A stretch of DNA of 64,000 bases from NCBI GenBank assembly GCA_016125555.1, contig WGLN01000003.1:1-64000 (forward strand). Direction: 5' to 3'. This DNA comes from Porphyrobacter sp. Lineage in GTDB: Bacteria; Pseudomonadota; Alphaproteobacteria; Sphingomonadales; Sphingomonadaceae. Below, piece after piece: positions 31,685 through 39,949 of this stretch. How positions within the stretch are numbered: the stretch's first letter is position 1; every line of letters starts with the position of its first letter. The translations under genes and the position numbers were made by a program. The notes below the pieces were generated by a model. The model ran no database searches, was not told the origin of the DNA, and saw nothing but the letters and a program-made list of their open reading frames with translations.

Positions 31685-32737
31685 TCAGAACGCCCCCAGC
31701 GCCCCGACGATCAGCAGGAAGGCCGTCAGAACCGCCGGGATCGCCAGCAGCAGCACCAGGAAACGCCACAGCGCCGACAGGCGCGACAGGCCGTAGGCAT
31801 GCCGCAGCTGCTTGTAGAGGTGCAGCGGCGCGCCGATCAGCAGCAGCCCCGCCACCGCTCCCTCGGCCTGAGGGATGGTCCCGAGGATCGAGGCGACGAT
31901 GAACAGCAGCGACATGAAGCTGAGCGAATAGGTCACGAACACCGCATGGTCGTAGGCCTTGAACCGCCGGCGCCACGCGAACAGCAGCCACAGCAGCGGC
32001 ACCGACAGCGGGATCAGCAGCCAGCTGAACTTGTAGCTGTTCGACTGCAGCTTGTAGACCATCAGCCCGGGGTTCTTCTGCCACTTGTCGACCAGCTTGT
32101 GATCGACCCAGTCGCTGCCGGTGTTCACCTTGAGCCGGTGCTGTCCGCCTGCCCGGTCGAGATTCTTGGACAGGACGATATTGAGACCGGTGAGCTCGTC
32201 GTCGATTTCGGCGCGTCGCGGATCGCCCTTTGCGAGGCGATCGCGCTCCTGCTCGAGCGTGGCAATCTGTTCCAGGATGTTGTTCCGGAAGGGATTGTCG
32301 CCTCGCACGCCGTCGACGAAGCCTTGGCCGAAATCGGTTGGCGCGGAGAGCCCCACCGCCTGGAACACCGCGAACATGGCGAAAACGCTGAACAGGAACA
32401 TCGCCATCGGGCTGACGAACTTGGCGCGCTCCCCGTTGACGTAGCGGCGGGTCAGCTGGCCCGGCTTGAACACGAGCAAGGGGAGGGTGTGGAACAGCTT
32501 GCCGTCGAGGTGCAGCACCCCGTGCATGATGTCGTGCCCGATCGCGGCGAGGCTGCGGTGGACATGGGCGCTCTGTCCGCATTCGGAGCAGTAATGGCCG
32601 GTCAGGCCCGCGCCGCAGTTCGCGCAGGGGCCCGGGTGCGGCGCCGGTCCGCGCGCTTCTCCGTGCGCCGGTTCGACCGCGCGGCTCATCAGCCCGCCCT
32701 CGATCGCCGCGCCGATCCCTTCGCCCACTCCGTTCAT
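31685..32737 (-). CDS. DUF3667 family membrane protein with N-terminal zinc ribbon
   Basis: A 350-residue protein of unknown function. A zinc ribbon lies near the N-terminus (Cys38, Cys41, Cys50, Cys53 in CANCGAGLTGHYCSECG), followed by the family core HGVLHLDGKLFHTLPLLVFK and PGQLTRRYVNGERAKFVSP. A first membrane helix is at about residue 125, then a hydrophilic stretch with heptad-like LEQERDRLAKG. Four further helices fill the C-terminal half. The start MNGVGEGIG at 32737 gives the expected family length; the open frame extends much further upstream but across the parA gene, so it is not used. Confidence 0.85.
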   Translation of the reverse strand: MNGVGEGIGAAIEGGLMSRAVEPAHGEARGPAPHPGPCANCGAGLTGHYCSECGQSAHVHRSLAAIGHDIMHGVLHLDGKLFHTLPLLVFKPGQLTRRYVNGERAKFVSPMAMFLFSVFAMFAVFQAVGLSAPTDFGQGFVDGVRGDNPFRNNILEQIATLEQERDRLAKGDPRRAEIDDELTGLNIVLSKNLDRAGGQHRLKVNTGSDWVDHKLVDKWQKNPGLMVYKLQSNSYKFSWLLIPLSVPLLWLLFAWRRRFKAYDHAVFVTYSLSFMSLLFIVASILGTIPQAEGAVAGLLLIGAPLHLYKQLRHAYGLSRLSALWRFLVLLLAIPAVLTAFLLIVGALGAF

Positions 32738-32802
32738 TCGCTTGCGTCCCCGGTCCGGCCTGTCGTCCCGGCAGCGACTATGACGGCAATCGGCGGCTCT
32801 GC

Positions 32803-33534
32803 CTAGCGGGCGGCGAGCTTGCGTTCGATTGCGGTCCACAGCTGCGCGACCGCGCGCGCGGCGGGCGAGCGCGGGGCGAAGGCCCCGACCGGCTTCCGTT
32901 CGACTGCGCATTGTTCGACCGCGCTCGCGAGCGGGATCGCCGGCCATTTCGGGTTTGCCTCGCGCGCATCCCTGTGCAGGGTTCGGCGCATGTCGAGCAT
33001 TGATAAAACGGGCAGAATCGGGGGATGACCCTTGCCGCTGCCGCGCACCTCCTCGACCACGGCATCGAGTGCGCGGGCCGAGAGCGGGGAGGGGGGCAGC
33101 GGCACGATCACCACGTCGGCGGCGCGCATCACCTGGGCGCTGACCTCGTTGAGCACCGGCGGGCAGTCGAAGATGATCCGGTCGTAGTGCTTGGCGAGAC
33201 CCGCGACCAGCTTGGCGAGGCGCTTCTTCTTGCCGAGCCGGTCGAGCTGGCGCCCGAGGGTGCGGATGCTCTCGTCGGCGGGCAGCAGGTCGAGGTTGGC
33301 GAAGGCGGTCTGCTGGACCAGCTTGAGCGGATCGGCCCCTTCGGCGAAGACACTGTCGGCGCTGCGTTTTTTCTTCGGATCGATGCCGAGCAGGAAGCCC
33401 GATCCGCTCGCCGCGTCGAGGTCCCACAGCAGCGTCCGGCGCCGCGAGATGGTTGCCGAACACCACGCGAGATTGACCGCCAGCGTGGTCTTCCCGACCC
33501 CGCCCTTGACGCTGTAGACCGCAATCGATGCCAT
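32803..33534 (-). CDS. orphan ParA/MinD-type ATPase
   Basis: A 243-residue deviant-Walker ATPase. The motif KGGVGKTT has the signature lysine at residue 10 and the P-loop lysine at residue 15. LWDLDAASGSGFLLGID is the A' region and IIFDCPPVLNEVSAQ is Walker B. No parB gene or parS site is nearby, so it is not a standard partition pair. It is closer to the chromosomal orphan ParA proteins that place cargo on the nucleoid. It is followed by the DUF3667 gene on the same strand (65-base gap) and preceded by a repeat-rich leader. Confidence 0.88.
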   Translation of the reverse strand: MASIAVYSVKGGVGKTTLAVNLAWCSATISRRRTLLWDLDAASGSGFLLGIDPKKKRSADSVFAEGADPLKLVQQTAFANLDLLPADESIRTLGRQLDRLGKKKRLAKLVAGLAKHYDRIIFDCPPVLNEVSAQVMRAADVVIVPLPPSPLSARALDAVVEEVRGSGKGHPPILPVLSMLDMRRTLHRDAREANPKWPAIPLASAVEQCAVERKPVGAFAPRSPAARAVAQLWTAIERKLAAR

Positions 33535-33559
33535 TCCGCCCGGCCGCCCTCGTATTACA

Positions 33560-33640
33560 CCTTTGTTACAAGGGGCATGGGATAGCGCCGCGCGGCGCAA
33601 GTGCAAGCCGCGCCCAAGCGGGGTCAAACAGCGGTCAAAC
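33560..33640. promoter_or_regulatory. repeat-rich leader upstream of the orphan parA gene
   Basis: Two direct copies of GGTCAAAC (33622-33629 and 33633-33640) are spaced 11 bp, one helical turn, and a third partial copy GGTCCAGA follows at 33643. Nearer the gene is the palindrome CCTTTGTTACAAGG (33560-33573, core TTGTTACAA), 26 bases before the start codon. These could be protein-binding sites or promoter parts. The surrounding 200 bases to rpoZ hold no gene that I can support. Confidence 0.4.
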
Positions 33641-33733
33641 GGGGTCCAGAGGGGGGGAAGCGGGGTGCCGATCGGCGCCCAAATGACGGCCACACACCCC
33701 CTGCCGCCGGCTCAAGCCATTGGCGAGAAACGC

Positions 33734-34078
33734 TTACCCGTCGTAATCGCCGCCCAGCGAGGTGGTGCGCGCAGGCGCCGAGGCGGTGATCCGCAGCGCT
33801 TCGGCCGACTGGCTGAGCGAGCCGATCTCGTCGGCCTCGTCCTCGTCGTCGGGCAGGATCTTCTGCAGGCTCGTCACCACGGCTTCGTGCAGGTCGCGCG
33901 GACGGATCGTTTCCTCGGCGATCTCGCGCAGCGCGACGACCGGGTTCTTGTCACGGTCGCGGTCGATGGTCAGCTCGCTGCCGCCCGAGATCTCGCGCGC
34001 ACGCTGCGCGGCGAGCAGGACGAGGTCGAAACGGTTCGGGACCTTGTCGACGCAATCTTCAACGGTAACGCGTGCCAT
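33734..34078 (-). CDS. rpoZ: RNA polymerase omega subunit
   Basis: A 114-residue omega subunit that binds and helps fold RpoC. It opens [20 protein letters not shown] and continues [12 protein letters not shown], the conserved omega core, with [14 protein letters not shown] following. The C-terminal third is acidic then serine/alanine-rich and less conserved, as in other alphaproteobacteria. It is transcribed leftward, divergent from the phospholipase D gene, with 101 bases between the two starts. Confidence 0.95.
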   Translation of the reverse strand: MARVTVEDCVDKVPNRFDLVLLAAQRAREISGGSELTIDRDRDKNPVVALREIAEETIRPRDLHEAVVTSLQKILPDDEDEADEIGSLSQSAEALRITASAPARTTSLGGDYDG

Positions 34079-34179
34079 GGACGGCCTTTTCGGATTCGCA
34101 TGTGAAACGGGAAGGGTGTGCAGCTAGGGACGCACGGCCTACAAGTCAAGATAATGCACCGCGCGACGGAGTGCGCTCC

Positions 34180-35382
34180 ATGCCTGATCCCATGAAGCCT
34201 GACCCCATGAACAGCGAAACCCCCCGGCCCTCCTATAGCGATGCCGAGACCTTCAGGGTCAGCGCGCAGGGGCACGACTTCACCTTCCTGCCGCACGGCG
34301 CCGACCGGCTCGAAGCGCTGGTCGACCTGATCGGCGAGGCCGAGACCAGTCTGGCCCTGTTCTACTACATGTTCGCCGACGACACTGCCGGCACGCGGGT
34401 GCGCGATGCGCTGGTCGCGGCTGCGCGGCGCGGGGTGAAGGTGCAGCTGATCGTCGACGATTTCGGCAGCGGGGCGGGCCGCGCCTTCTTCGATCCGCTG
34501 GTCGAGGCCGGCGGCGCCTTCTCGGTGTTCTCCTCGCGGATCACCACCCGCTACCTGGTGCGCAACCACCAGAAGTTCGCCATCGCCGACGCGCGCCGGG
34601 TGATGACCGGCGGCGCCAATGTCTCGGACCACTATTTCAATCCGCCGCCCGAGAACGGCTGGTGCGACCTGTCGGTGATCATCGAGGGGCCGGTGGTCGC
34701 GAAGTTCTGCGAATGGTTCGGCCTCGTCGACGCGTGGGTGGAAAGCGAGGGCGCACGCAGCACCAGCCGGCTGCGCGCGCTCCGCGACATCGTCAAGGAC
34801 TGGGACGGCGGCGAGGGGCCGGTGCGCCTGCTGGTCGGCGGCCCGCTGGTGCGCAAGGGGCACTGGGCGTGGCAGCTGCGCCGCGACCTGATCGGGGCGA
34901 AGCGGCTCGATACGGTGACGGCCTATTTCTCGCCCCCGCGCAGCTTCCGCCGCCAGTTCGCCAAGGTTGCGCGCCGCGGCACGGCGCGGATGATCATGGC
35001 CGGCAAGTCCGATATCGGCGCGGCGATTGACATGGCGCGGCTGCACTACAAGCAGCTGCTCGCCGCGGGCGCGAAACTGTTCGAGTTCGGCCCGTGCAAG
35101 CTGCACATGAAGCTGCTGGTGGTCGACGATGCCGCCTATGTCGGCAGCGCCAATCTCGACAAGCGGTCCTTCCGCATCAATGTCGAACTGATGGTGCGCA
35201 TCGAGGACGCCGAGGTGGCCGCGCGGCTGCGCGAACTGGTCGACCATCTCGAGAGCGGGAGCGAGGCGATCACGCCGCGCTGGTACGTGCGCCATGCGAC
35301 CTTCCTGACCCGGCTGCGCTGGCGGGTGAGCTACCTCATGGCGCTCGCGGATTACCGGGTCAGCCGCCTCTCGGCGCGCTGA
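34180..35382 (+). CDS. phospholipase D-family protein (cardiolipin synthase-like)
   Basis: A 400-residue protein with two PLD half-sites. The first is NHQKFAIADARRVMTGGANV and the second is LHMKLLVVDDAAYVGSANLD, both with the H-x-K-x4-D core; FRINVELMVRIED follows the second. The arrangement matches ClsA/ClsB-type cardiolipin synthases, but without N-terminal membrane helices, so it is closer to ClsB. It probably makes cardiolipin or hydrolyses a phosphodiester. The ATG at 34180 has GGAG nine bases upstream. Two further ATGs lie at 34192 and 34207, so the true start could be slightly later. Confidence 0.88.
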   Translation: MPDPMKPDPMNSETPRPSYSDAETFRVSAQGHDFTFLPHGADRLEALVDLIGEAETSLALFYYMFADDTAGTRVRDALVAAARRGVKVQLIVDDFGSGAGRAFFDPLVEAGGAFSVFSSRITTRYLVRNHQKFAIADARRVMTGGANVSDHYFNPPPENGWCDLSVIIEGPVVAKFCEWFGLVDAWVESEGARSTSRLRALRDIVKDWDGGEGPVRLLVGGPLVRKGHWAWQLRRDLIGAKRLDTVTAYFSPPRSFRRQFAKVARRGTARMIMAGKSDIGAAIDMARLHYKQLLAAGAKLFEFGPCKLHMKLLVVDDAAYVGSANLDKRSFRINVELMVRIEDAEVAARLRELVDHLESGSEAITPRWYVRHATFLTRLRWRVSYLMALADYRVSRLSAR

Positions 35383-35504
35383 GGGGGGGCGGGACAGGAA
35401 AGACGTTTTCCTAATGCGCGTTAGATTTTGCGACGCAGCCATGTGACACGGTCGTGCGCCATAACGCAGCAGACCCGGCTACGGGCAAAAAGCGGGGCGT
35501 GGTC

Positions 35505-38246
35505 ATGACAGGCACCGAGGTGCACTGGCTGAAGACACCGGGCGAGATGGCCCGCCGCATCCGCGAGCACGATTGGCAGGACAGCCCGCTCGGGCCGATT
35601 GCCGGATGGGACCAGACCCTTCGCACTGCGGTCGATCTGATGCTCGCCTCGGGCCACGCGATGCAGCTCGCCTGGGGTCCGGAGCGGATCGTGCTCTACA
35701 ACGATGCCTATGCGCCGATCCTCGGCAAGCGTCATCCCGCGGCGTTCGGCCGCCGGGTGCGCGACATCTGGCCCGAGGCCTGGGAGGATGCCGGCCCCGT
35801 CATCGACCGGGTCTTCGCCGGGGAAACCGTCCGGTTCGAAGGTCGCCCCTCGCCCGGCGCGGGCAGTTCCGATCCCGCGTCGGCGTGGTGGAGCTTCTCC
35901 TGTTCGCCGGTCCGCGACGAGCGGGGCGTGGTGGTCGGGCTGCTCAACGTCCCGCTCGGCGCCGCGCCTGCGGTGCGCGCCGCGGGCGCCGAAAAGGCGC
36001 TGGGGGCGAGCGAGCGGCAGCTGCGCCACGTCTTCGAACGGATGACCGAGGCTTTCGGCCTCATGGACCGCGACCTCAGGATCGTCACCCAGAACAACGC
36101 CGCGTTGGAAATGGATGGCCGCACGCTCGAGGAACTGGTCGGGCTGACCCATGAAGAAGCCTATCCCGGGGCCGATCCGGAGCTCGAACGGCTCTATCGC
36201 CATGCGCTCGCGCGCAACGAGCCGGTCCAGCTCGAACACCGTCACGAGTTCGATGACGGCGACGTCCGCTGGCTGGAGATGCGTGCCTTCCCCGTGCCCG
36301 AGGGGCTGGCGGTGTTCTGGCGCGACGTCACCGGGCGCAAGGAGGCCGAGGAAGCGCTTGCCGAGGAGCTGCGCAGCGTGCGCATCCTGCACGACATCGC
36401 CGCGCGGCTGGTGAGCGAAGAAAACATCCGCACCATCCACGAGGAGATTCTCGGCGCCGCGCTGGCGATTACCCGCGCGGAAGCCGGCGTGGTGCAGATG
36501 CACGATGATGAGCACGGGGCGCTCGTCACGCTCGCCTCGCGCGGGCTGGGCGCACGGGCGCAGCGGCAGTTGCGTGCCATACCGGCCAGCATCGAGGATG
36601 GCGCAGTCGACGCGGAAGGCTCGCGCGGCGGGGCGCGCACCTGCCACGATCTCGATCCCGACTCCGATGACCCGGCGGAGCGCGCGTTGGTCCGCGAGGG
36701 ACTGCACGCGGGACGATCGACCGCGTTGCGTTCGCGCGCGGGCGAGGTGCTCGGGGTGGTGTCGACCTATTGGCGCCAGCCCGGAGGACGTCTGTCCGAC
36801 CGCGCATTGCGGTTTCTCGACCTGCTTGCCCGGCAGGCCGCCGATCTCATCGGCCAGCGCCGCGAGGAGGCGGCGCGGCGCCGCAACGAGGCACGGCTCG
36901 AATCCGCGCTGTCGATCAGCACGGTCGGCGTGCTGTTCTGGGATTGCGACGGGCGGATTACCGACACCAACGGCGCCTTCCTGCAGATGAGCGGCTTCGC
37001 GCCGGACGAGCTCCAAGGCATGCGCTGGCAGGATCTCACCCCGCCGGAGTTTCATGCCCGCTCGCAGGCCTTCCTCGACGAGGTCGAAGCGACTGGTGAG
37101 GGCCCGCCTTACGAGAAGCAATACCTGCGCGCCGACGGGTCGCGCTGGTGGGGCCTGTTCTCCGCACGCCGGATGGAGGCGGGCTACGTCGAATTCGTGA
37201 TCGACATCACCGGGGCCAAGGAGGCGCGCGCGCGGCTGGAGGAAAGCGAGGAACGGCTCGCCTCGGTGGTCGAGATCGGCCAGCTTGGGCTGTGGGACTG
37301 GGATATCGTCACCGGCCGCGTGCTCTGGTCGGACGAACATTACCGGATGATGGGGCTTGCGGTGGGCGCGGTCGAGCCGAGCTACGCGCTGTGGGCGAGC
37401 GGGCTCCACCCCGACGACCGCGCGCCGACCGAGGCTGCGCTCGCCGAGGCCATGGCCGAGCGGCACGCATTCAACCGCGAGTTCCGGGTCGTCCGCGAGG
37501 ACGGCACGGTGCGCTGGCTGCACGGCCGCGGCCGCTTCGTCTACAGCGGCAAGGGCCGACCGGTGCGCATGATCGGCGCGGTGGTCGACACCACCGAGCG
37601 GCGCGAATGGGAGGATTGCCAGGAGGTGCTGATCCGCGAATTGCAGCACCGCACCTTCAACCTGCTCGGCGTGGTCCGCTCGGTCGCCGAGGGAACGCTG
37701 GTGTCGAGCCGCGACCTCCCCGAATTCCGCAAGAAGTTCGCCGAGCGCATCGCCGCGCTCGCGCGGGTGCAGCGCCATCTCTCGCGGCTCGGCCCGAGCC
37801 AGCGGATCACCTTCGATGCGCTGATCGAGGGCGAACTCGAGGCGATCGGCGCGCTCCCGCCCGATCCCGAGCGGCTGCGGCTGAGCGGACCGCGCGGGGT
37901 CGCGCTGCGTTCGGCCTCGGTGCAGATCTTCGCCATGGCGCTGCACGAACTCGTCACCAATGCGCTCAAGCACGGGGCGCTGGGCCGCAAGGGGGGGCGC
38001 CTCGATATCGCCTGGGAGGTCCGCCAGGATGAACGGGACCGCTCCTGGCTGCACCTCGAATGGCGCGAGAGCGGCGTGCCGATGAACGGCAAGGCCGATC
38101 CGCCGGCCGGCACCGGACAGGGCCGCGCATTGATCGAGGAAGCGCTGCCGTTCCAGCTGAGCGCGCGCACCACCTTCACCCTCGGCGCCGACGGTGTGCA
38201 TTGCACCATCGCGCTGCCCGTATCGGATCAAAACGGCACATCATGA
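35505..38246 (+). CDS. HWE-family sensor histidine kinase with PAS and GAF domains
   Basis: A cytoplasmic sensor of 913 residues. Rough order: PAS-like domain (30-165, with WQDSPLGPIAGWDQTLRTAV), PAS (190-290), GAF (310-450), PAS (465-575), PAS with PAC (590-705), then an HWE kinase (710-905). The phosphorylated histidine is His715 in ELQHRTFNLLGVV. The N-box is ALHELVTNALKHGAL and the family's W-x-E is WRESG. No membrane helix is seen, so it senses an internal signal. A GTG 51 bases upstream is an alternative start; neither has a strong ribosome-binding site. It is followed at once by a receiver protein. Confidence 0.92.
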   Translation: MTGTEVHWLKTPGEMARRIREHDWQDSPLGPIAGWDQTLRTAVDLMLASGHAMQLAWGPERIVLYNDAYAPILGKRHPAAFGRRVRDIWPEAWEDAGPVIDRVFAGETVRFEGRPSPGAGSSDPASAWWSFSCSPVRDERGVVVGLLNVPLGAAPAVRAAGAEKALGASERQLRHVFERMTEAFGLMDRDLRIVTQNNAALEMDGRTLEELVGLTHEEAYPGADPELERLYRHALARNEPVQLEHRHEFDDGDVRWLEMRAFPVPEGLAVFWRDVTGRKEAEEALAEELRSVRILHDIAARLVSEENIRTIHEEILGAALAITRAEAGVVQMHDDEHGALVTLASRGLGARAQRQLRAIPASIEDGAVDAEGSRGGARTCHDLDPDSDDPAERALVREGLHAGRSTALRSRAGEVLGVVSTYWRQPGGRLSDRALRFLDLLARQAADLIGQRREEAARRRNEARLESALSISTVGVLFWDCDGRITDTNGAFLQMSGFAPDELQGMRWQDLTPPEFHARSQAFLDEVEATGEGPPYEKQYLRADGSRWWGLFSARRMEAGYVEFVIDITGAKEARARLEESEERLASVVEIGQLGLWDWDIVTGRVLWSDEHYRMMGLAVGAVEPSYALWASGLHPDDRAPTEAALAEAMAERHAFNREFRVVREDGTVRWLHGRGRFVYSGKGRPVRMIGAVVDTTERREWEDCQEVLIRELQHRTFNLLGVVRSVAEGTLVSSRDLPEFRKKFAERIAALARVQRHLSRLGPSQRITFDALIEGELEAIGALPPDPERLRLSGPRGVALRSASVQIFAMALHELVTNALKHGALGRKGGRLDIAWEVRQDERDRSWLHLEWRESGVPMNGKADPPAGTGQGRALIEEALPFQLSARTTFTLGADGVHCTIALPVSDQNGTS

Positions 38247-38256
38247 GGACCGTCCC

Positions 38257-38652
38257 ATGCCCCTGAAAGAGCGAACAATTCTTGTCGTCGAGGACGAGTT
38301 TCTGCTGGCCCGCGATCTCACCTTTGCGCTCGAGGATGCCGGCGCCGTGGTGATCGGCCCGGTGCCTTCGGTGGAGCGTGCGATGGCGCGGCTGGCCGAG
38401 GCCGAGCGGCTCGACGGCGCGGTGCTCGACATCAGCGTGCAGGGCGAGACCGTCTTCCCGGTCGCCGACCTGCTATGCGAACGCCATGTCCCCTTCGTCT
38501 TCGCCACCGGCTACGAGGAGGAGGCGTTCCGCGCCGGATATCGCGAGGTCGCCTATTGCCCCAAGCCGATCGACCTGCACCGGCTGGTGGCGCTGCTCGG
38601 CGGCCTGCTAAAGAGCGGCGGGGACGAGCCCGGCGGTCCTTCGTCCGAGTGA
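38257..38652 (+). CDS. single-domain response regulator
   Basis: A 131-residue stand-alone receiver domain. The acidic pocket is VVEDE (residues 11-14), the phosphoryl acceptor is Asp58 (AVLDIS), the switch Thr is in FATGYEEEAF and the conserved lysine is Lys103 (YCPKPID). It has no output domain. It starts 10 bases after the HWE kinase stop with a GAGGA box, so it is very likely the kinase's partner. Receivers of this kind pass phosphate on or act by protein binding. Confidence 0.93.
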   Translation: MPLKERTILVVEDEFLLARDLTFALEDAGAVVIGPVPSVERAMARLAEAERLDGAVLDISVQGETVFPVADLLCERHVPFVFATGYEEEAFRAGYREVAYCPKPIDLHRLVALLGGLLKSGGDEPGGPSSE

Positions 38653-38701
38653 CCGCCTCTCCGCGCGCTGCCTCACCGCGCAGGCTTGTCCGGGAATGCA
38701 G

Positions 38702-39007
38702 CTAGGGCAGGGATCGGGGCGGACCGAAGGCGAGCGGCTCGCTCTCCCGCGGGGCGGGGGCCTGCCCGGAACTCGTGAAGGTCACCGCATCCTCGTACCG
38801 CACCTCGAGCAGCAGGCTGCCCGTCCCGACGCGGACCCGGATGCACTGGTCGAGATCGATCGCGCCGCCCTTCACGTCCTCTGCGACCATCGCGCGCATG
38901 TCACGGATTGCCGCCGAACGGGCGGCGACATCGTCCGGCAGGTCGCGACCCTCTGTATCTTCAAGGCTTTCGTATGCGTTGATATAGTCAAAGAAATAGA
39001 GCGGCAT
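38702..39007 (-). CDS. DUF6894 family small protein
   Basis: A 101-residue protein beginning MPLYFFDYINAYESLEDTEG, then RDLPDDVAARSAAIRDMRAM and an IRVRVGTGSLLLEVRYEDAV strand pair. This matches the small DUF6894 proteins common in sphingomonads and rhizobia, whose role is unknown. It is cytoplasmic and lacks catalytic motifs. It lies alone between the HWE two-component pair and the divergent Crp/Fnr gene, with a 192-base promoter region between. Confidence 0.8.
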   Translation of the reverse strand: MPLYFFDYINAYESLEDTEGRDLPDDVAARSAAIRDMRAMVAEDVKGGAIDLDQCIRVRVGTGSLLLEVRYEDAVTFTSSGQAPAPRESEPLAFGPPRSLP

Positions 39008-39199
39008 CCGATCCTCCGGTCACCCAAGAGGCTGGTGGTCCGACCGAAAACACGCAACATCTAGTTTTGGATTCCATCCGATATTGGACGTTGCAGCATT
39101 TACTGATGGCGCACACACGTCTTTCGGCGCACCCGATCTATTGGGGTCCTGTTTGCCGTTCGGCAGGAACAGGGCGGGTGGCTTGAAGGATGCTGTGGG

Positions 39200-39934
39200 A
39201 TGTATGTCGATTGTCGCCACTGCCCCTTGAGGCAGACGTCGCTGTTCCGGCCGCTGGAAGGCGCGGAACTGGACTTCGTGCGCGCGATCAAGGCCGACCA
39301 GGTCACCGTGGCCCCCAAAACCGCGATCATCGACGAGAGCAACGCTGCGGCGGACCGGGTCTTCACGCTGTTTTCGGGCTGGGCCTACCGCTACATCCGG
39401 ATCGACGAGCGAACTCGCCAGGTGCTCGACATCCTTCTGCCCGGCGACCTGATCGCGCTGCAGTCCCCGATCACGGGCCGCACGCGGCACCGCGTCGAAA
39501 GCATCACGACGACCAGCCTGTGCCTGCTGACCGGACCGGGTTTCCGCAGCCTGTTCGAGGAACATCCGGCGCTGTCCGAGGCGCTCGTCGCGACCTTGCT
39601 GTTCGACGAAAGCCGAGCCGACCGGCGGCTCGCGATGGTCGGCCGGCTGCGCCCGACCTTGCGCCTCGCCCATTTCTTCCTCGAGCTGCAGGAGCGCCTC
39701 GCCCGCCGCGGGCTCATCACCGGCGACACCTTCGAGATGCCGCTCACCTACGAGCTGCTGGCCGATCTCATCGGCGCCTCGCGCGCGCAGGTGGGGGAAA
39801 GCCTGCGCGAATTGCGCGATCGGCAGTGGGCCACCCTGACGCGCGGGCGCATGCAGATCATCGACCGCGCACCGATGGCCGAAGCGTGCCGCTACGAGCC
39901 CTTGCCCTCGCCCGAGCTGCGCGCCCTGATCTAG
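39200..39934 (+). CDS. Crp/Fnr family transcriptional regulator
   Basis: A 244-residue regulator. A cyclic-nucleotide-binding-like barrel spans about residues 20-130 (RQVLDILLPGDLIALQSP), followed by the long dimer helix and a winged HTH at about 180-225 (YELLADLIGASRAQVGESLR). Cysteines at residues 5 and 8 (DCRHCPLR) and one near residue 110 recall FNR, but the full four-cysteine iron-sulfur set is not present. The barrel lacks the Arg/Ser set for cAMP. Its signal is therefore unknown. The 192 bases upstream hold no clear binding site. Confidence 0.9.
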   Translation: MYVDCRHCPLRQTSLFRPLEGAELDFVRAIKADQVTVAPKTAIIDESNAAADRVFTLFSGWAYRYIRIDERTRQVLDILLPGDLIALQSPITGRTRHRVESITTTSLCLLTGPGFRSLFEEHPALSEALVATLLFDESRADRRLAMVGRLRPTLRLAHFFLELQERLARRGLITGDTFEMPLTYELLADLIGASRAQVGESLRELRDRQWATLTRGRMQIIDRAPMAEACRYEPLPSPELRALI

Positions 39935-39949
39935 TCCCGGCCGCGGAAC

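Noticed and set aside
35396..35412. AGGAAA-GACGT-TTTCCT palindrome after the phospholipase D gene.
   Set aside because: Six-base arms with no T-run and no conserved partner; could be chance, and too short to call a terminator or operator.
35421..38231. A 936-codon minus-strand open frame opposite the histidine kinase.
   Set aside because: The opposite strand encodes a complete HWE kinase with all motifs; the antisense frame shows no domain.
38978..38993. TTGATATAGTCAA, which resembles an FNR/FixK box near the Crp/Fnr gene.
   Set aside because: It lies within the coding sequence of the DUF6894 gene and does not match the TTGAT-N4-ATCAA spacing.
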